From UBA11524 sp963590165 (GTDB lineage: Bacteria > Bacillota > Clostridia > Christensenellales > Aristaeellaceae), in NCBI GenBank assembly GCA_963590165.1, contig CAVANO010000021.1, positions 62,001-126,000 on the forward strand: 64,000 nt of DNA. Reading direction: 5' to 3'. The notes under the pieces are model-generated. The model did not search any database and had not been told where the DNA came from. It saw only the letters and a program-made list of their open reading frames with translations. Shown piece by piece: positions 27,185 through 35,847 of this stretch. A program made the position numbers and the translations under genes. Position 1 is the stretch's first letter. The number at the start of each line of letters is the position of its first letter.

Positions 27185-27194
27185 CTGTATGTAA

Positions 27195-28232
27195 TTATCC
27201 TCTTGCTGCAAAGCCGATCTTCTTCTGCACCTTCCGCAGCGTCTTGTTCGCCATGTACGCAGCCTTCTGCGCATTCTGGTCGAGCAACCCCTGCAGATAC
27301 ACCTTGTCGGCAATTAGCCGCTTGTACTCCGCCTGAAGCGGTGTCAACGCCGCAATCACACAATCTGCTGTCATCGTCTTCAGTTCACCATAGCCCTTGC
27401 CGCTCATATCCGCCGCAATCTGCTCCACATCGCCAGCGCCCAATGCGCTCATAATGCTCAGCAGGTTGCTCACGCCGGGTTTATTCTCCGGATCGAAGCG
27501 GATTTCGCCGTCGGAGTCCGTCACAGCACGCTTGATTTTGCGGCGGATGGTGTCCGGATCATCAAGCAGCGCGATGAACGTCTCCTCGGGGTCGGACTTG
27601 GACATCTTGCGCGTCGGCTCCTGCAGGCTCATCACCTTCGCGCCGACCTTCGGAATGTATCCCTCAGGAATGGTAAACACATTGCCGTAAATGCCGTTGA
27701 AGCGCATGGCAATATCACGGCAGATTTCCAGATGCTGCCGCTGGTCGACGCCGACCGGCACGAGGTTCGTCTGATACAGCAGGATGTCCGCCGCCATCAG
27801 CACCGGATAAGCAAACAGACCGACATTAATGTTGTCCGCATGCTTGGCGCATTTGTCCTTGTATTGCGTCATGCGGCTCATTTCGCCCATGTACGTATAG
27901 CAATTGAGAATCCATGCCAGTTCCGCATGGGCAGACACATGGCTCTGGCAGTAAATCAGCGACTTTTCCGGATCGATGCCGCTTGCAAGATAAATCGCGG
28001 CAAGCTCCATGCAGCGGCGGCGCAGGTCAGCCGGATTCTGCCGGACGGTGATCGCGTGCATATCGACGATGGAGTAAATGCAGTCATAATCATCCTGCAG
28101 CTTCGAGAAATTACGAAGTGCGCCGATATAGTTGCCCAGCGTCAGTGTGCCGGACGGCTGAATACCGGAAAAAATAACGGGCTTTTTGACGGGCTTCTGT
28201 TCCGTCTGCTGGAGTGCTTCCTGTTCAGTCAT
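27195..28232 (-). CDS. trpS: Tryptophanyl-tRNA synthetase
   Basis: A 345-residue class I synthetase of the usual bacterial length. The HIGH-type motif is SGTLTLGNYIGA at residue 26-37 and the KMSKS loop is present as RKMSKSDPEE near residue 208. It charges tRNA-Trp. No T-box precedes it: a promoter TTGCAA-17-TATGAT sits only about 30 bases ahead, so it appears constitutive. Confidence 0.97.
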   Translation of the reverse strand: MTEQEALQQTEQKPVKKPVIFSGIQPSGTLTLGNYIGALRNFSKLQDDYDCIYSIVDMHAITVRQNPADLRRRCMELAAIYLASGIDPEKSLIYCQSHVSAHAELAWILNCYTYMGEMSRMTQYKDKCAKHADNINVGLFAYPVLMAADILLYQTNLVPVGVDQRQHLEICRDIAMRFNGIYGNVFTIPEGYIPKVGAKVMSLQEPTRKMSKSDPEETFIALLDDPDTIRRKIKRAVTDSDGEIRFDPENKPGVSNLLSIMSALGAGDVEQIAADMSGKGYGELKTMTADCVIAALTPLQAEYKRLIADKVYLQGLLDQNAQKAAYMANKTLRKVQKKIGFAARG

Positions 28233-28259
28233 GATGATTCCCCTCTTTCAATGAAGATT

Positions 28260-28288
28260 ATCATACCACACTTTCCTACGCATTGCAA
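28260..28288 (-). promoter_or_regulatory. Promoter of trpS
   Basis: On the minus strand TTGCAA (plus 28283-28288) and TATGAT (plus 28260-28265), 17-base spacer. Confidence 0.75.
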
Positions 28289-28317
28289 GCGCAAAAAATA
28301 AAAAGCTTGTAAACCAC

Positions 28318-28346
28318 TTGACAATCCCATCTAAATATGATTTAAT
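28318..28346 (+). promoter_or_regulatory. Promoter of the XRE-cupin/potABCD operon
   Basis: TTGACA at 28318-28323 and TTTAAT at 28341-28346 with a 17-base spacer. Transcription would begin near 28353, just upstream of two palindromic operator-like sites. Confidence 0.8.
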
Positions 28347-28359
28347 ATTCTTCGCTTTC

Positions 28360-28415
28360 AGGTTTAGTTTTGCTAAACCTATTTTTCAGCCAATTTGGTT
28401 TAGTAGCGCTGAACT
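28360..28415 (+). promoter_or_regulatory. Two operator-like palindromes before the XRE-cupin gene
   Basis: Site 1 (28360-28380) is AGGTTTAG-N5-CTAAACCT, perfect 8-bp arms. Site 2 (28397-28414) is GGTTTAG-N5-CTGAAC, imperfect. Their centres are 36 bases apart and both lie downstream of the promoter start, the position expected for an autorepressor. The likely binder is the XRE regulator encoded next (inference). Confidence 0.75.
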
Positions 28416-28458
28416 TTGTGCTTATTGTCACTGAAGGCATCAGGAAAGGAGCATCCTC

Positions 28459-28998
28459 ATGGATATCGGTGAAAAGCTGCGCCTGCTCAGAATCCGCCGC
28501 GGTTTGACGCAGGAGGATCTGGCGGATCGCTGCGAATTGAGCAAAGGGTTCATTTCGCAGGTCGAACGCAACCTCGCCTCGCCGTCCATCGAGTCGCTGA
28601 TGGATATGCTGGAATGCCTCGGCTCAAGCCTGAGCCAGTTTTTCAGCGAAGACAAGGACGAAAAAACCGTCTTTACACCGCAGGACATGTTCGTCAAGGA
28701 GGATGAGCAGCTCTGCGGGCGCATCACGTGGCTCGTGCCGGATGCGCAGAAGAACACCATGGAGCCTATTCTTGTCGAGCTGGGTGAAAATGGGCGCAGC
28801 TACGAGCTGCCGCCGCATCAGGGCGAGGAGTTCGGCTATGTGCTCTCCGGCAGTATCTTCCTCATCGACGGCGAAACGAAGACGCGTGTCCGTGCAGGCA
28901 GCAGTTTCTGCCTCCATCCGCATGAAACGCATTACCTCATGAATGCCGGCAAATCAACCGCGAAGGTGCTTTGGATTTCAACGCCGCCTTCGTTCTGA
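28459..28998 (+). CDS. XRE-family regulator with C-terminal cupin (PuuR-like)
   Basis: A 179-residue repressor-type regulator. Helix-turn-helix at residues 8-60 (RRGLTQEDLADRCELSKGFISQ), followed by a cupin domain (about 105-175; ELPPHQGEEFGYVLSG and FCLHPHETHYLMNAG). This architecture matches PuuR-type polyamine-responsive repressors, and the next four genes are a polyamine importer, so it is probably a polyamine sensor controlling its own operon. AAAGGAG is seven bases ahead of the ATG. Two palindromic sites lie in its leader. Confidence 0.92.
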   Translation: MDIGEKLRLLRIRRGLTQEDLADRCELSKGFISQVERNLASPSIESLMDMLECLGSSLSQFFSEDKDEKTVFTPQDMFVKEDEQLCGRITWLVPDAQKNTMEPILVELGENGRSYELPPHQGEEFGYVLSGSIFLIDGETKTRVRAGSSFCLHPHETHYLMNAGKSTAKVLWISTPPSF

Positions 28999-29072
28999 TT
29001 CGCGTTTTCCTCCTATTTAACCTCTTCTCATTCATTCTTATTTTATCATTTGTTGGGAAGGAAGTGCTCCGC

Positions 29073-30155
29073 ATGGTGGAAAAGGAACATTTGATTGACC
29101 TGATCGGCATCTCGAAGGAGTATGACGGCGTCAAGGTGCTCAAGGATATCAATCTCTATATCCGTAAGAAGGAATTCATCACCCTTCTGGGACCCTCCGG
29201 CTGCGGCAAAACTACGACGCTGCGCATTATCGGCGGCTTTGAAACGCCCGATGAAGGTCAGCTGCTCTTTGACGGTCAGGACATCGCCGGGCTTCCGCCT
29301 TACAAGCGCCGCGTTAACACCGTCTTCCAAAAATACGCGCTGTTCCCGCATCTGAACGTTCATGACAATATCGCTTTCGGCCTCAAAATCAAGAAGCTGC
29401 CCAAGAAGCTGATTGAGGAAAAGGTCGCGCAGATGCTCGAACTCGTCAACCTGAAGGGCTACGAGAAACGTCATGTCGATGCGCTTTCCGGCGGTCAGCA
29501 GCAGCGTGTCGCCATCGCGCGCAGCCTCGTCAATGAGCCGGAGGTGCTCCTGCTTGATGAGCCGCTCGGCGCACTTGACTTCAAGCTCCGGAAAGAAATG
29601 CAGCTTGAGCTGAAGTCCATGCAGCAGCGTCTGGGCATCACGTTCGTCTTCGTCACGCATGATCAGGAAGAGGCGCTGACCATGTCCGACACCATCGTCG
29701 TGATGAAGGACGGCGCCATTCAGCAAATCGGCGATCCCAAAACCATCTACGATGAGCCTGCCAACGCCTTTGTCGCGGACTTCATCGGTGAAAGCAATCT
29801 GCTGCGCGGCACAATGATCCGCGATGAACTGGTTGAGTTTGCCGGCAATGCGTTCCCCTGTGTTGACTTCGGCTTCGGCGAAAACACGCCTGTCGACGTT
29901 GTCATCCGTCCTGAAGACATCATGCTGGTCGGTGAAGACGTCGGGCAGATGGTCGGCACGATTAAAAGCGTGCTGTTCAAGGGCGTCCATTACGAGATGA
30001 TGATTGACACCGGCGCGTACACATTCAAGGTGCATTCCACCACCATGCAGCCGCAGGGCAGCCGCGTCGGGCTGAACATCGTCCCCTTCAACATCCACAT
30101 CATGAAGTGTCTGCCGGAGGAGGAATCCTCGCCCGTTCCGGAGGAGGAAGATTGA
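29073..30155 (+). CDS. potA: Spermidine/putrescine ABC transporter ATP-binding protein
   Basis: A 360-residue ATPase. Walker A GPSGCGKTT, Q-loop in VNTVFQKYALFPH, signature LSGGQQQRVAIARSLV, Walker B VLLLDEPLGALD and H-loop VTHDQEEAL are all intact, followed by the C-terminal TOBE-like regulatory domain. ATG 29073 has GGAAGGA upstream; a longer frame from 28971 lies inside the preceding gene. It energises PotB and PotC, which follow immediately. Confidence 0.96.
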   Translation: MVEKEHLIDLIGISKEYDGVKVLKDINLYIRKKEFITLLGPSGCGKTTTLRIIGGFETPDEGQLLFDGQDIAGLPPYKRRVNTVFQKYALFPHLNVHDNIAFGLKIKKLPKKLIEEKVAQMLELVNLKGYEKRHVDALSGGQQQRVAIARSLVNEPEVLLLDEPLGALDFKLRKEMQLELKSMQQRLGITFVFVTHDQEEALTMSDTIVVMKDGAIQQIGDPKTIYDEPANAFVADFIGESNLLRGTMIRDELVEFAGNAFPCVDFGFGENTPVDVVIRPEDIMLVGEDVGQMVGTIKSVLFKGVHYEMMIDTGAYTFKVHSTTMQPQGSRVGLNIVPFNIHIMKCLPEEESSPVPEEED

Positions 30156-30156
30156 C

Positions 30157-31149
30157 ATGCTGACAAACCTGTCGCTCCCCTGGTGGGCGATTGCGCTGAT
30201 GATTGCCGGGCTCGGCGTTTTCATCGCACTGATTGCCGTCACCATCCACCGTAACCGCGGCATGCACCGTTCGCTGTTCGCCTCGCCTTATGCGCTGTGG
30301 ATGATGATTTTTACCGTCATTCCGGTTATCCTTATCGGCTATTATGCCTTTACCGACTCGAACGGCGCTTTCACGCTGGACAACTTCCGCAGTTTCTGGG
30401 ATTCCAACTACGAAACGAATAAAATCATCCTCGATGCCATGGGCGATGCCGGTCAGGCCTATATTTCCCGCGGCACGGTCAATGTCGATACACTGCTGTA
30501 TTCACTGTGGATGGCATTCAAATGCACGCTGATCTGCCTCGTTCTGGGCTATCCGGCAGCACTCATCATGGCAGACCGCAATATGAAACTCGGTCCAACG
30601 CTCGTCGTGCTGTTTATCATCCCGATGTGGATGAACTTCCTCCTGCGCACTATCGCGTGGATGAGTCTGCTGGAGGACAACGGTCTGATTAATACGCTGC
30701 TGAACGCGCTCGGCTTTGAAAGCGTGCAGCTGATGTACAATTCCAGTGCCGTGCTGCTCGGCATGGTCTATAACTTCCTGCCGTTCATGGTCTTCCCGAT
30801 CTACACGCTGCTGAGCAAGATGGATCACCGGCTGTCCGAAGCGGCAGCGGATCTGGGCTGCAACGGCTGGCAGACGCTGGTGAAGGTGACCATGCCGCTG
30901 TCCATTCCGGGCGTTGTCAGCGGCATCACGATGGTATTCATGCCCTCCGTCACGACCTTCTTCATTCCTCGCGTGCTCGGCGGCGGCAACACCATGATGT
31001 TCGGCGACCTGATTGAATCGAAATTCCTCACTGAGGGCAACTGGAACGTCGGCTCGGCGCTATCGCTGATTATGATGCTCCTGATTCTCGTTTCGCTGTC
31101 CATCCTGCGCAAGGCAGACCCCAACAATGAAGGAGGCGGCATCGCATGA
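30157..31149 (+). CDS. potB: Spermidine/putrescine ABC transporter permease
   Basis: A 330-residue permease, one base after potA. Six core helices plus an extra N-terminal helix (WWAIALMIAGLGVFIALIAVTI) not found in the E. coli protein, which starts near residue 40 here (LFASPYALWMMIFTVIPVILI). The ATPase-contact EAA loop is SEAAADLGCNGWQTLVKVTMPLS. The C-terminus overlaps potC by four bases. Confidence 0.95.
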   Translation: MLTNLSLPWWAIALMIAGLGVFIALIAVTIHRNRGMHRSLFASPYALWMMIFTVIPVILIGYYAFTDSNGAFTLDNFRSFWDSNYETNKIILDAMGDAGQAYISRGTVNVDTLLYSLWMAFKCTLICLVLGYPAALIMADRNMKLGPTLVVLFIIPMWMNFLLRTIAWMSLLEDNGLINTLLNALGFESVQLMYNSSAVLLGMVYNFLPFMVFPIYTLLSKMDHRLSEAAADLGCNGWQTLVKVTMPLSIPGVVSGITMVFMPSVTTFFIPRVLGGGNTMMFGDLIESKFLTEGNWNVGSALSLIMMLLILVSLSILRKADPNNEGGGIA

Positions 31150-31916
31150 AGAAAGCCATCAAGCGCATCTATCTTGCGTTGATCCTGATCTTCCTTTATC
31201 TGCCGATTGTTGTGCTGATTGTGCAGAGCTTCAATGCCGGCAAGAGCCGCGCAAAGTGGGAGGGTTTCTCCTTCCGCTGGTACATCGAGCTGTTCCAGGA
31301 TTCGCGCATCATGAATGCACTGACCGTCACCATCACCATTGCGCTGCTCGCCATGGTTGCCTCGACCATCCTCGGCACGCTTGCCGCCATCGGCATTCAT
31401 GCCATGAAGAAGCGTCCGCAGGCGTTCATGATGACGCTGACGAACCTGCCGAACACCATGCCCGATATCGTCACTGGCATCAGCCTGATGCTGCTTTTTC
31501 TCTTCACAAAGGTGGAACGCGGCTACGTCACGATGCTTCTGGCGCATATCACGTTCGATACACCTTACGTCATCCTGTCCGTGCTGCCCAAACTCAAGCA
31601 GATGAATCGGCATACATACGAGGCAGCGCTTGACCTCGGTGCAACGCCCTTCTATGCGCTTTTCCACGTCATCATTCCCGAATGCATGCCCGGCATCATC
31701 ACCGGTGCCATGCTGGCATTCACGCTCTCCCTGGACGACTTCACCATCAGCTACTTCACGACTTCCCCGCTGGTGCAGAACCTGTCCACGCTGATTTACT
31801 CTGCTGCCCGCCGCGGCATCGAGCCCACGCTCAACGCGCTGTCGGCACTGATGTTTGTCGCACTGCTGGTGCTGCTGCTGATTGTCAACCGCCGCACCGC
31901 GTCGAATGATAAGTAA
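31146..31916 (+). CDS. potC: Spermidine/putrescine ABC transporter permease
   Basis: A 256-residue second permease with six helices (YLALILIFLYLPIVVLIVQSF first) and the EAA loop YEAALDLGATPFYALFHVIIP. It overlaps potB (ATGA) and is followed by potD after 19 bases. Confidence 0.95.
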   Translation: MKKAIKRIYLALILIFLYLPIVVLIVQSFNAGKSRAKWEGFSFRWYIELFQDSRIMNALTVTITIALLAMVASTILGTLAAIGIHAMKKRPQAFMMTLTNLPNTMPDIVTGISLMLLFLFTKVERGYVTMLLAHITFDTPYVILSVLPKLKQMNRHTYEAALDLGATPFYALFHVIIPECMPGIITGAMLAFTLSLDDFTISYFTTSPLVQNLSTLIYSAARRGIEPTLNALSALMFVALLVLLLIVNRRTASNDK

Positions 31917-31935
31917 AAAAAAGGAGGAACTCCCC

Positions 31936-32979
31936 ATGAAAAAGGCTTTTGCTGTTCTGCTGCTCCTCTGCATCGCACTTGCCTGCGTGCCTGCCGCTTC
32001 CGCCGAGGAGGTCGTCAACGTCTACAACTGGGAGGACTACATTGCCCCCGAAGTACTGACGCTCTTCACCGAAGAAACCGGCATCAAGGTGAACTATATG
32101 GTGTTCACGACGAATGAAGACATGATCGTACAGGTCGAAGCAAATCCCGGCGCATTCGATGTCTGCTTCCCGTCCGACTACATCATCGAGCGCATGATTT
32201 CAAAGGGGCTTCTGGCGGAAATCAACTTTGACAACATCCCGAATTACGATCAGATCATCGATACGCTGCTCAGCCCGGATTACGACCCGGACAACAAGTA
32301 TTCCGTGCCGTATATGTGGGGCACAGTCGGCATCCTCTACAACAAGGACATGATTCCCGACCCGGTGCAGTCCTGGTCGATTCTGTGGGACACGCAGTAT
32401 CAGAATAACGTGTTCATGCTTGACTCCTATCGTGACTCCATCGGCATCACGCTCAAGTATCTGGGTTACTCCATGAACAGCCGTGAGGTGCCGCAGCTGA
32501 TGGAAGCGAAAAACAAGCTGATCGAGCAGAAGACTTCCGGCGTCGTCAAGGCGTATCAGGTGGACGAAACGAAGGACAAGATGGTCGCCGGTGAAGCTGC
32601 GCTCGCGCTGATGTGGTCGGGCGATGCACAGTATGCTATCGACCTGAACGACCATCTGGATTACTTCGTGCCGGAGGAAGGCTCGAACATCTGGGTGGAC
32701 GGCGCTGTCATCCTCAAGGATGCCAAGAACAAGGAGAACGCCGAGGCTTTCATCAACTTCCTCTGCCGCCCCGACATTGCGCAGATGAACTGCGAATACA
32801 TCTGGTACTCCTCCCCCAACAAGGGTGCCATCGAGCTGATGGGCGAAGAATACGAGAACAACCACGTACTGAATCCCTCGCAGGAGGTTCGTGACCGCTG
32901 CGAATTCTTCCATGACATCGACGACACCTTCCGCACGATTTATGAATCCCTCTGGCTGGAAATCAAAAATACGAAGTAA
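31936..32979 (+). CDS. potD: Spermidine/putrescine-binding protein
   Basis: A 347-residue binding protein with a signal peptide (MKKAFAVLLLLCIALACVPAASA) and the family hallmark NVYNWEDYIAPEVL at the mature N-terminus. The polyamine-site aromatic and acidic region (YMWGTVGILYNKDM; VDGAVILKDAKN) is recognisable. Cleavage looks like type I (ASA before EEV); the Cys residues in the signal do not sit in a standard lipobox. AAGGAGG precedes the ATG at 31936. Confidence 0.94.
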   Translation: MKKAFAVLLLLCIALACVPAASAEEVVNVYNWEDYIAPEVLTLFTEETGIKVNYMVFTTNEDMIVQVEANPGAFDVCFPSDYIIERMISKGLLAEINFDNIPNYDQIIDTLLSPDYDPDNKYSVPYMWGTVGILYNKDMIPDPVQSWSILWDTQYQNNVFMLDSYRDSIGITLKYLGYSMNSREVPQLMEAKNKLIEQKTSGVVKAYQVDETKDKMVAGEAALALMWSGDAQYAIDLNDHLDYFVPEEGSNIWVDGAVILKDAKNKENAEAFINFLCRPDIAQMNCEYIWYSSPNKGAIELMGEEYENNHVLNPSQEVRDRCEFFHDIDDTFRTIYESLWLEIKNTK

Positions 32980-32991
32980 GGCGCTTGCATC

Positions 32992-33627
32992 ATGAAAAAC
33001 ATATTGTGCTTCGGGGACAGCAACACATGGGGCTTCACGCCCGGCACATGCCGCCGCTATGATGAACATACCCGCTGGACAGGCGTGCTTGCGGATACGC
33101 TCGGCGAAGGCTGGCGCATCCACGAGAACGGGCAGAGTGGACGAACGACCGTGTTTCCGTCGCCTGCCAAAGGCTTCATGACCGGTCTCGGTGCGCTGCC
33201 GTATGCGCTCGATACGCTCCGTCCGCTCGATGCCATTATCATCATGCTTGGTACGAACGACCTGAAGGAACACTCCGCACAGAGCAGCGTTGATGGCATC
33301 GGCTGCCTCATCCGCACCATCCAGACGTTCGACCAGCTCTATCCTGCCAGTGAGCCGCTTTTCCGCGAGGATAAAATGCGCATTCTCGTGCTGACGCCGC
33401 CTGAAATCGGCGATTGTGTTGCCGAATGGGACACGCTGCACGGCAAGGGCGATGAATCCCGTCAATTTCCCGTGCAGCTCAAGGGGCTGTGTGACTATCT
33501 CAAGGTCGACTTGCTCAACACGCAGGAAATCGTCAAGCCGTCTGATGTTGACGGCATTCACCTGATGCCTGAGGAGCACAAAAAACTCGGTCTCGCCGTC
33601 GCAAAAAAGCTGAAGGAAATGTTCTGA
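32992..33627 (+). CDS. SGNH/GDSL-family esterase
   Basis: A 211-residue hydrolase with the blocks CFGDSNTWGF (Ser nucleophile), GTNDL (Asn, block III) and DGIHL (catalytic Asp/His). No signal peptide, so it is cytoplasmic. It hydrolyses small esters; members include arylesterases and sugar deacetylases. It follows potD by 12 bases with a weak ribosome site (AAGGCG) and is likely read through from the pot operon. Confidence 0.92.
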   Translation: MKNILCFGDSNTWGFTPGTCRRYDEHTRWTGVLADTLGEGWRIHENGQSGRTTVFPSPAKGFMTGLGALPYALDTLRPLDAIIIMLGTNDLKEHSAQSSVDGIGCLIRTIQTFDQLYPASEPLFREDKMRILVLTPPEIGDCVAEWDTLHGKGDESRQFPVQLKGLCDYLKVDLLNTQEIVKPSDVDGIHLMPEEHKKLGLAVAKKLKEMF

Positions 33628-33635
33628 AAAGCTGC

Positions 33636-33664
33636 TTGACAAGTCGCGACGAATGGGCTATACT
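33636..33664 (+). promoter_or_regulatory. Promoter of the thrS T-box leader
   Basis: TTGACA at 33636-33641 and TATACT at 33659-33664, 17-base spacer; start near 33671. Confidence 0.85.
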
Positions 33665-33670
33665 TTGACA

Positions 33671-33880
33671 TGTACGAAATGACGGAGAAGAGTAGCCTGT
33701 CAGACGATCCTCAGAGAGGCGCAGTTGGTGAAAAGCGCTGATCCGGCGGCAGAGGAAAACCACCTTCCGATCGCACCGTGTGCTGCACGATATCGCGGCA
33801 AAGAGAACCAATCAGGGTGGAACCACGGGCTGATGATTATCGCTCGTCCCTTACAGCAACGCAGGGGACGGGCGTTTTTT
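33671..33880 (+). promoter_or_regulatory. T-box leader (threonine) of thrS
   Basis: Stem I has the AGTA-type loop (GAGAAGAGTAG at 33686-33696) and the distal GAGAGG ... TTGGTG element. The T-box proper is AGGGTGGAACCACGG at 33814-33828. The terminator is CGCTCGTCCC (33841-33850) with GGGGACGGGCG (33864-33874) and a T6 run. A GAAAACC stretch puts an ACC codon (33759-33761) where the specifier is expected, fitting uncharged tRNA-Thr sensing. Uncharged tRNA-Thr would favour antitermination and thrS expression. Confidence 0.92.
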
Positions 33881-33913
33881 CGTCCCAAACAACTTCAAGC
33901 AGGAGGAAACAGC

Positions 33914-35677
33914 ATGAAAATCATCTACAATGACGGTCATGTCGATGAGTGCCCCGCTGACGAGGAGCTGCACGTCATCCGCCATACCGCAGCGCATATC
34001 CTTGCGCAGGCGATCAAGCACCTCTATCCGCAGGCACATTTCGCTTACGGTCCCGCAACGGAAAAGGGCTTCCACTATGACGTCGACCTCGGCGATGTAA
34101 AGCTCTCTGATGAGGATCTCGCCACCATCGAGAAGGAAATGCAGGCAATCGTCAAACAGAACCTGCCCATCAAGCCCTTCACGCTCAGCCGTGAGGATGC
34201 CGTCAAGCTCATGCAGGAGCGCGGCGAAGTCTACAAGGTCGAGCACATCGGTGATCTGCCTGAGGATGCCGTGCTGACGTTCTATCAGCAGGGCGATTAC
34301 ATTGACATGTGCGTCGGTCCGCACCTGTGCTACACCAAGGCGCTCAAGGCCTTTAAGCTGACTGCGCTTTCAGGCGCCTACTGGAAGAACGACAAGAACA
34401 ACAAGATGCTCACGCGCGTCAGCGGCATTGCGTTCCGCAATCAGGATGAGCTGGGCGAATATGTCCGCATGATGGAAGAAGCCGAAAAGCGCGACCACCG
34501 CAAGATTGGCAAGGAAATGGGTCTGTTCATGCTCTGCGATGAAGGTCCCGGTTTCCCGTTCTTCCTGCCCAAGGGCATGCAGCTCAAAAACGCGCTGATT
34601 GATTACTGGCGCGATATCCACTATGCAGCGGATTATGTCGAGGTTTCCACGCCGATGATCATGAACCGCCACCTGTGGGAAACGTCCGGTCACTGGGATC
34701 ACTACAAGGATAACATGTATTCCACGAAGATCGATGACGAGGACTACTGCATCAAGCCCATGAACTGCCCCGGCGGCGTTATGGTCTACCGCAGCCAGCC
34801 GCACTCCTACCGTGACCTGCCGCTGCGTGTCGGCGAACTCGGTCTGGTGCACCGTCACGAGCTCAAGGGTGCCCTGCATGGTCTGTTCCGCGTCCGCTGC
34901 TTCACGCAGGACGATGCGCATATCTTCATGACGCGCGAGCAGATTCCGCAGGAAATCGCAGGCGTTGTCCATCTGATTAATCAGGTGTACAGCAAATTCG
35001 GCTTCGAATATTTTGTTGAGCTGTCCACCCGTCCTGAGAACTCGATGGGCTCCGATGAAGACTGGGAGGATGCAACGAACGGCCTGAAGACCGCGCTGGA
35101 GACGCTCGGCATGCCCTACATCATCAACGAGGGCGACGGCGCTTTCTACGGTCCGAAGATTGACTTCCATCTGCGTGACTGCCTCGGACGTACATGGCAG
35201 TGCGGCACCATTCAGCTCGACTTCCAGATGCCGCTGAATTTCAATCTGGAATACATCGATGTGGACGGCTCCCGCAAGCGCCCGATCATGATTCACCGCG
35301 TCTGCTTCGGCTCCATTGAACGCTTCATCGGCATCCTGACCGAGCACTTCGCCGGCAAGTTCCCGACGTGGCTGGCACCTGTACAGGTGAAGGTGCTGCC
35401 CGTATCTGACAAGTCGATGGACTACGCCAAGGAGGTCTACGAGGCGCTGCGCAAGCAGAAGATCCGCTGCGAGCTTGACGACCGCAATGAGAAGATCGGC
35501 TACAAGATTCGCGAAGCGCGTCAGGTGGATCGCGTGCCGTACATGCTGATTCTGGGCGGTCAGGAGGTCGAGAACAGGACCGTGTCCGTGCGTGATCGCG
35601 CGACCGATCAGACGACAGCCTGCACGCTGGACGAATTCATCCAGAAGATTTCCAAGGAAATCGCAGACCGCGTGTAA
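33914..35677 (+). CDS. thrS: Threonyl-tRNA synthetase without TGS domain
   Basis: A 587-residue class II synthetase that charges tRNA-Thr. It starts only about 20 residues before the editing domain (HVIRHTAAHILAQ with HxxxH; MCVGPHL with Cys and His), so the ~60-residue TGS domain of the 640-residue enzymes is absent. Catalytic core: MNCPGGVMVY with the zinc Cys, RHELKGALHGLFRVR, and motif 3 MIHRVCFGSIERF; the anticodon-binding domain follows. AGGAGG precedes ATG 33914; the longer frame upstream lies in the T-box. TGS-less forms are known in several Clostridia. Confidence 0.95.
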   Translation: MKIIYNDGHVDECPADEELHVIRHTAAHILAQAIKHLYPQAHFAYGPATEKGFHYDVDLGDVKLSDEDLATIEKEMQAIVKQNLPIKPFTLSREDAVKLMQERGEVYKVEHIGDLPEDAVLTFYQQGDYIDMCVGPHLCYTKALKAFKLTALSGAYWKNDKNNKMLTRVSGIAFRNQDELGEYVRMMEEAEKRDHRKIGKEMGLFMLCDEGPGFPFFLPKGMQLKNALIDYWRDIHYAADYVEVSTPMIMNRHLWETSGHWDHYKDNMYSTKIDDEDYCIKPMNCPGGVMVYRSQPHSYRDLPLRVGELGLVHRHELKGALHGLFRVRCFTQDDAHIFMTREQIPQEIAGVVHLINQVYSKFGFEYFVELSTRPENSMGSDEDWEDATNGLKTALETLGMPYIINEGDGAFYGPKIDFHLRDCLGRTWQCGTIQLDFQMPLNFNLEYIDVDGSRKRPIMIHRVCFGSIERFIGILTEHFAGKFPTWLAPVQVKVLPVSDKSMDYAKEVYEALRKQKIRCELDDRNEKIGYKIREARQVDRVPYMLILGGQEVENRTVSVRDRATDQTTACTLDEFIQKISKEIADRV

Positions 35678-35682
35678 AGAAT

Positions 35683-35736
35683 AAAAAACAGGCGAGCAGA
35701 ACGGTTGATGCCGTTGACTGCTCGCCTGTTTGCTTT
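35683..35736. terminator. Bidirectional intrinsic terminator after thrS
   Basis: A 13-bp stem (AACAGGCGAGCAG at 35687-35699 with CTGCTCGCCTGTT at 35718-35730) extended by AACGG/CCGTT. T-rich sequence follows on both strands, so it can also end the minus-strand DUF4340 operon. Confidence 0.88.
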
Positions 35737-35847
35737 GTTATGTTATGTTTTTTCTCGCAACTTATTTCGCGTCTGCGGAAGCGACCAGAAAACTTTGTGC
35801 TCGCCCTCTGGACTGTTCCGCAGTGCACGCCTTCATAATAAGATAAT

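Noticed and set aside
32200..33642. 480-codon minus-strand frame across potD and the SGNH gene
   Set aside because: Antisense shadow of two genes with clear motifs.
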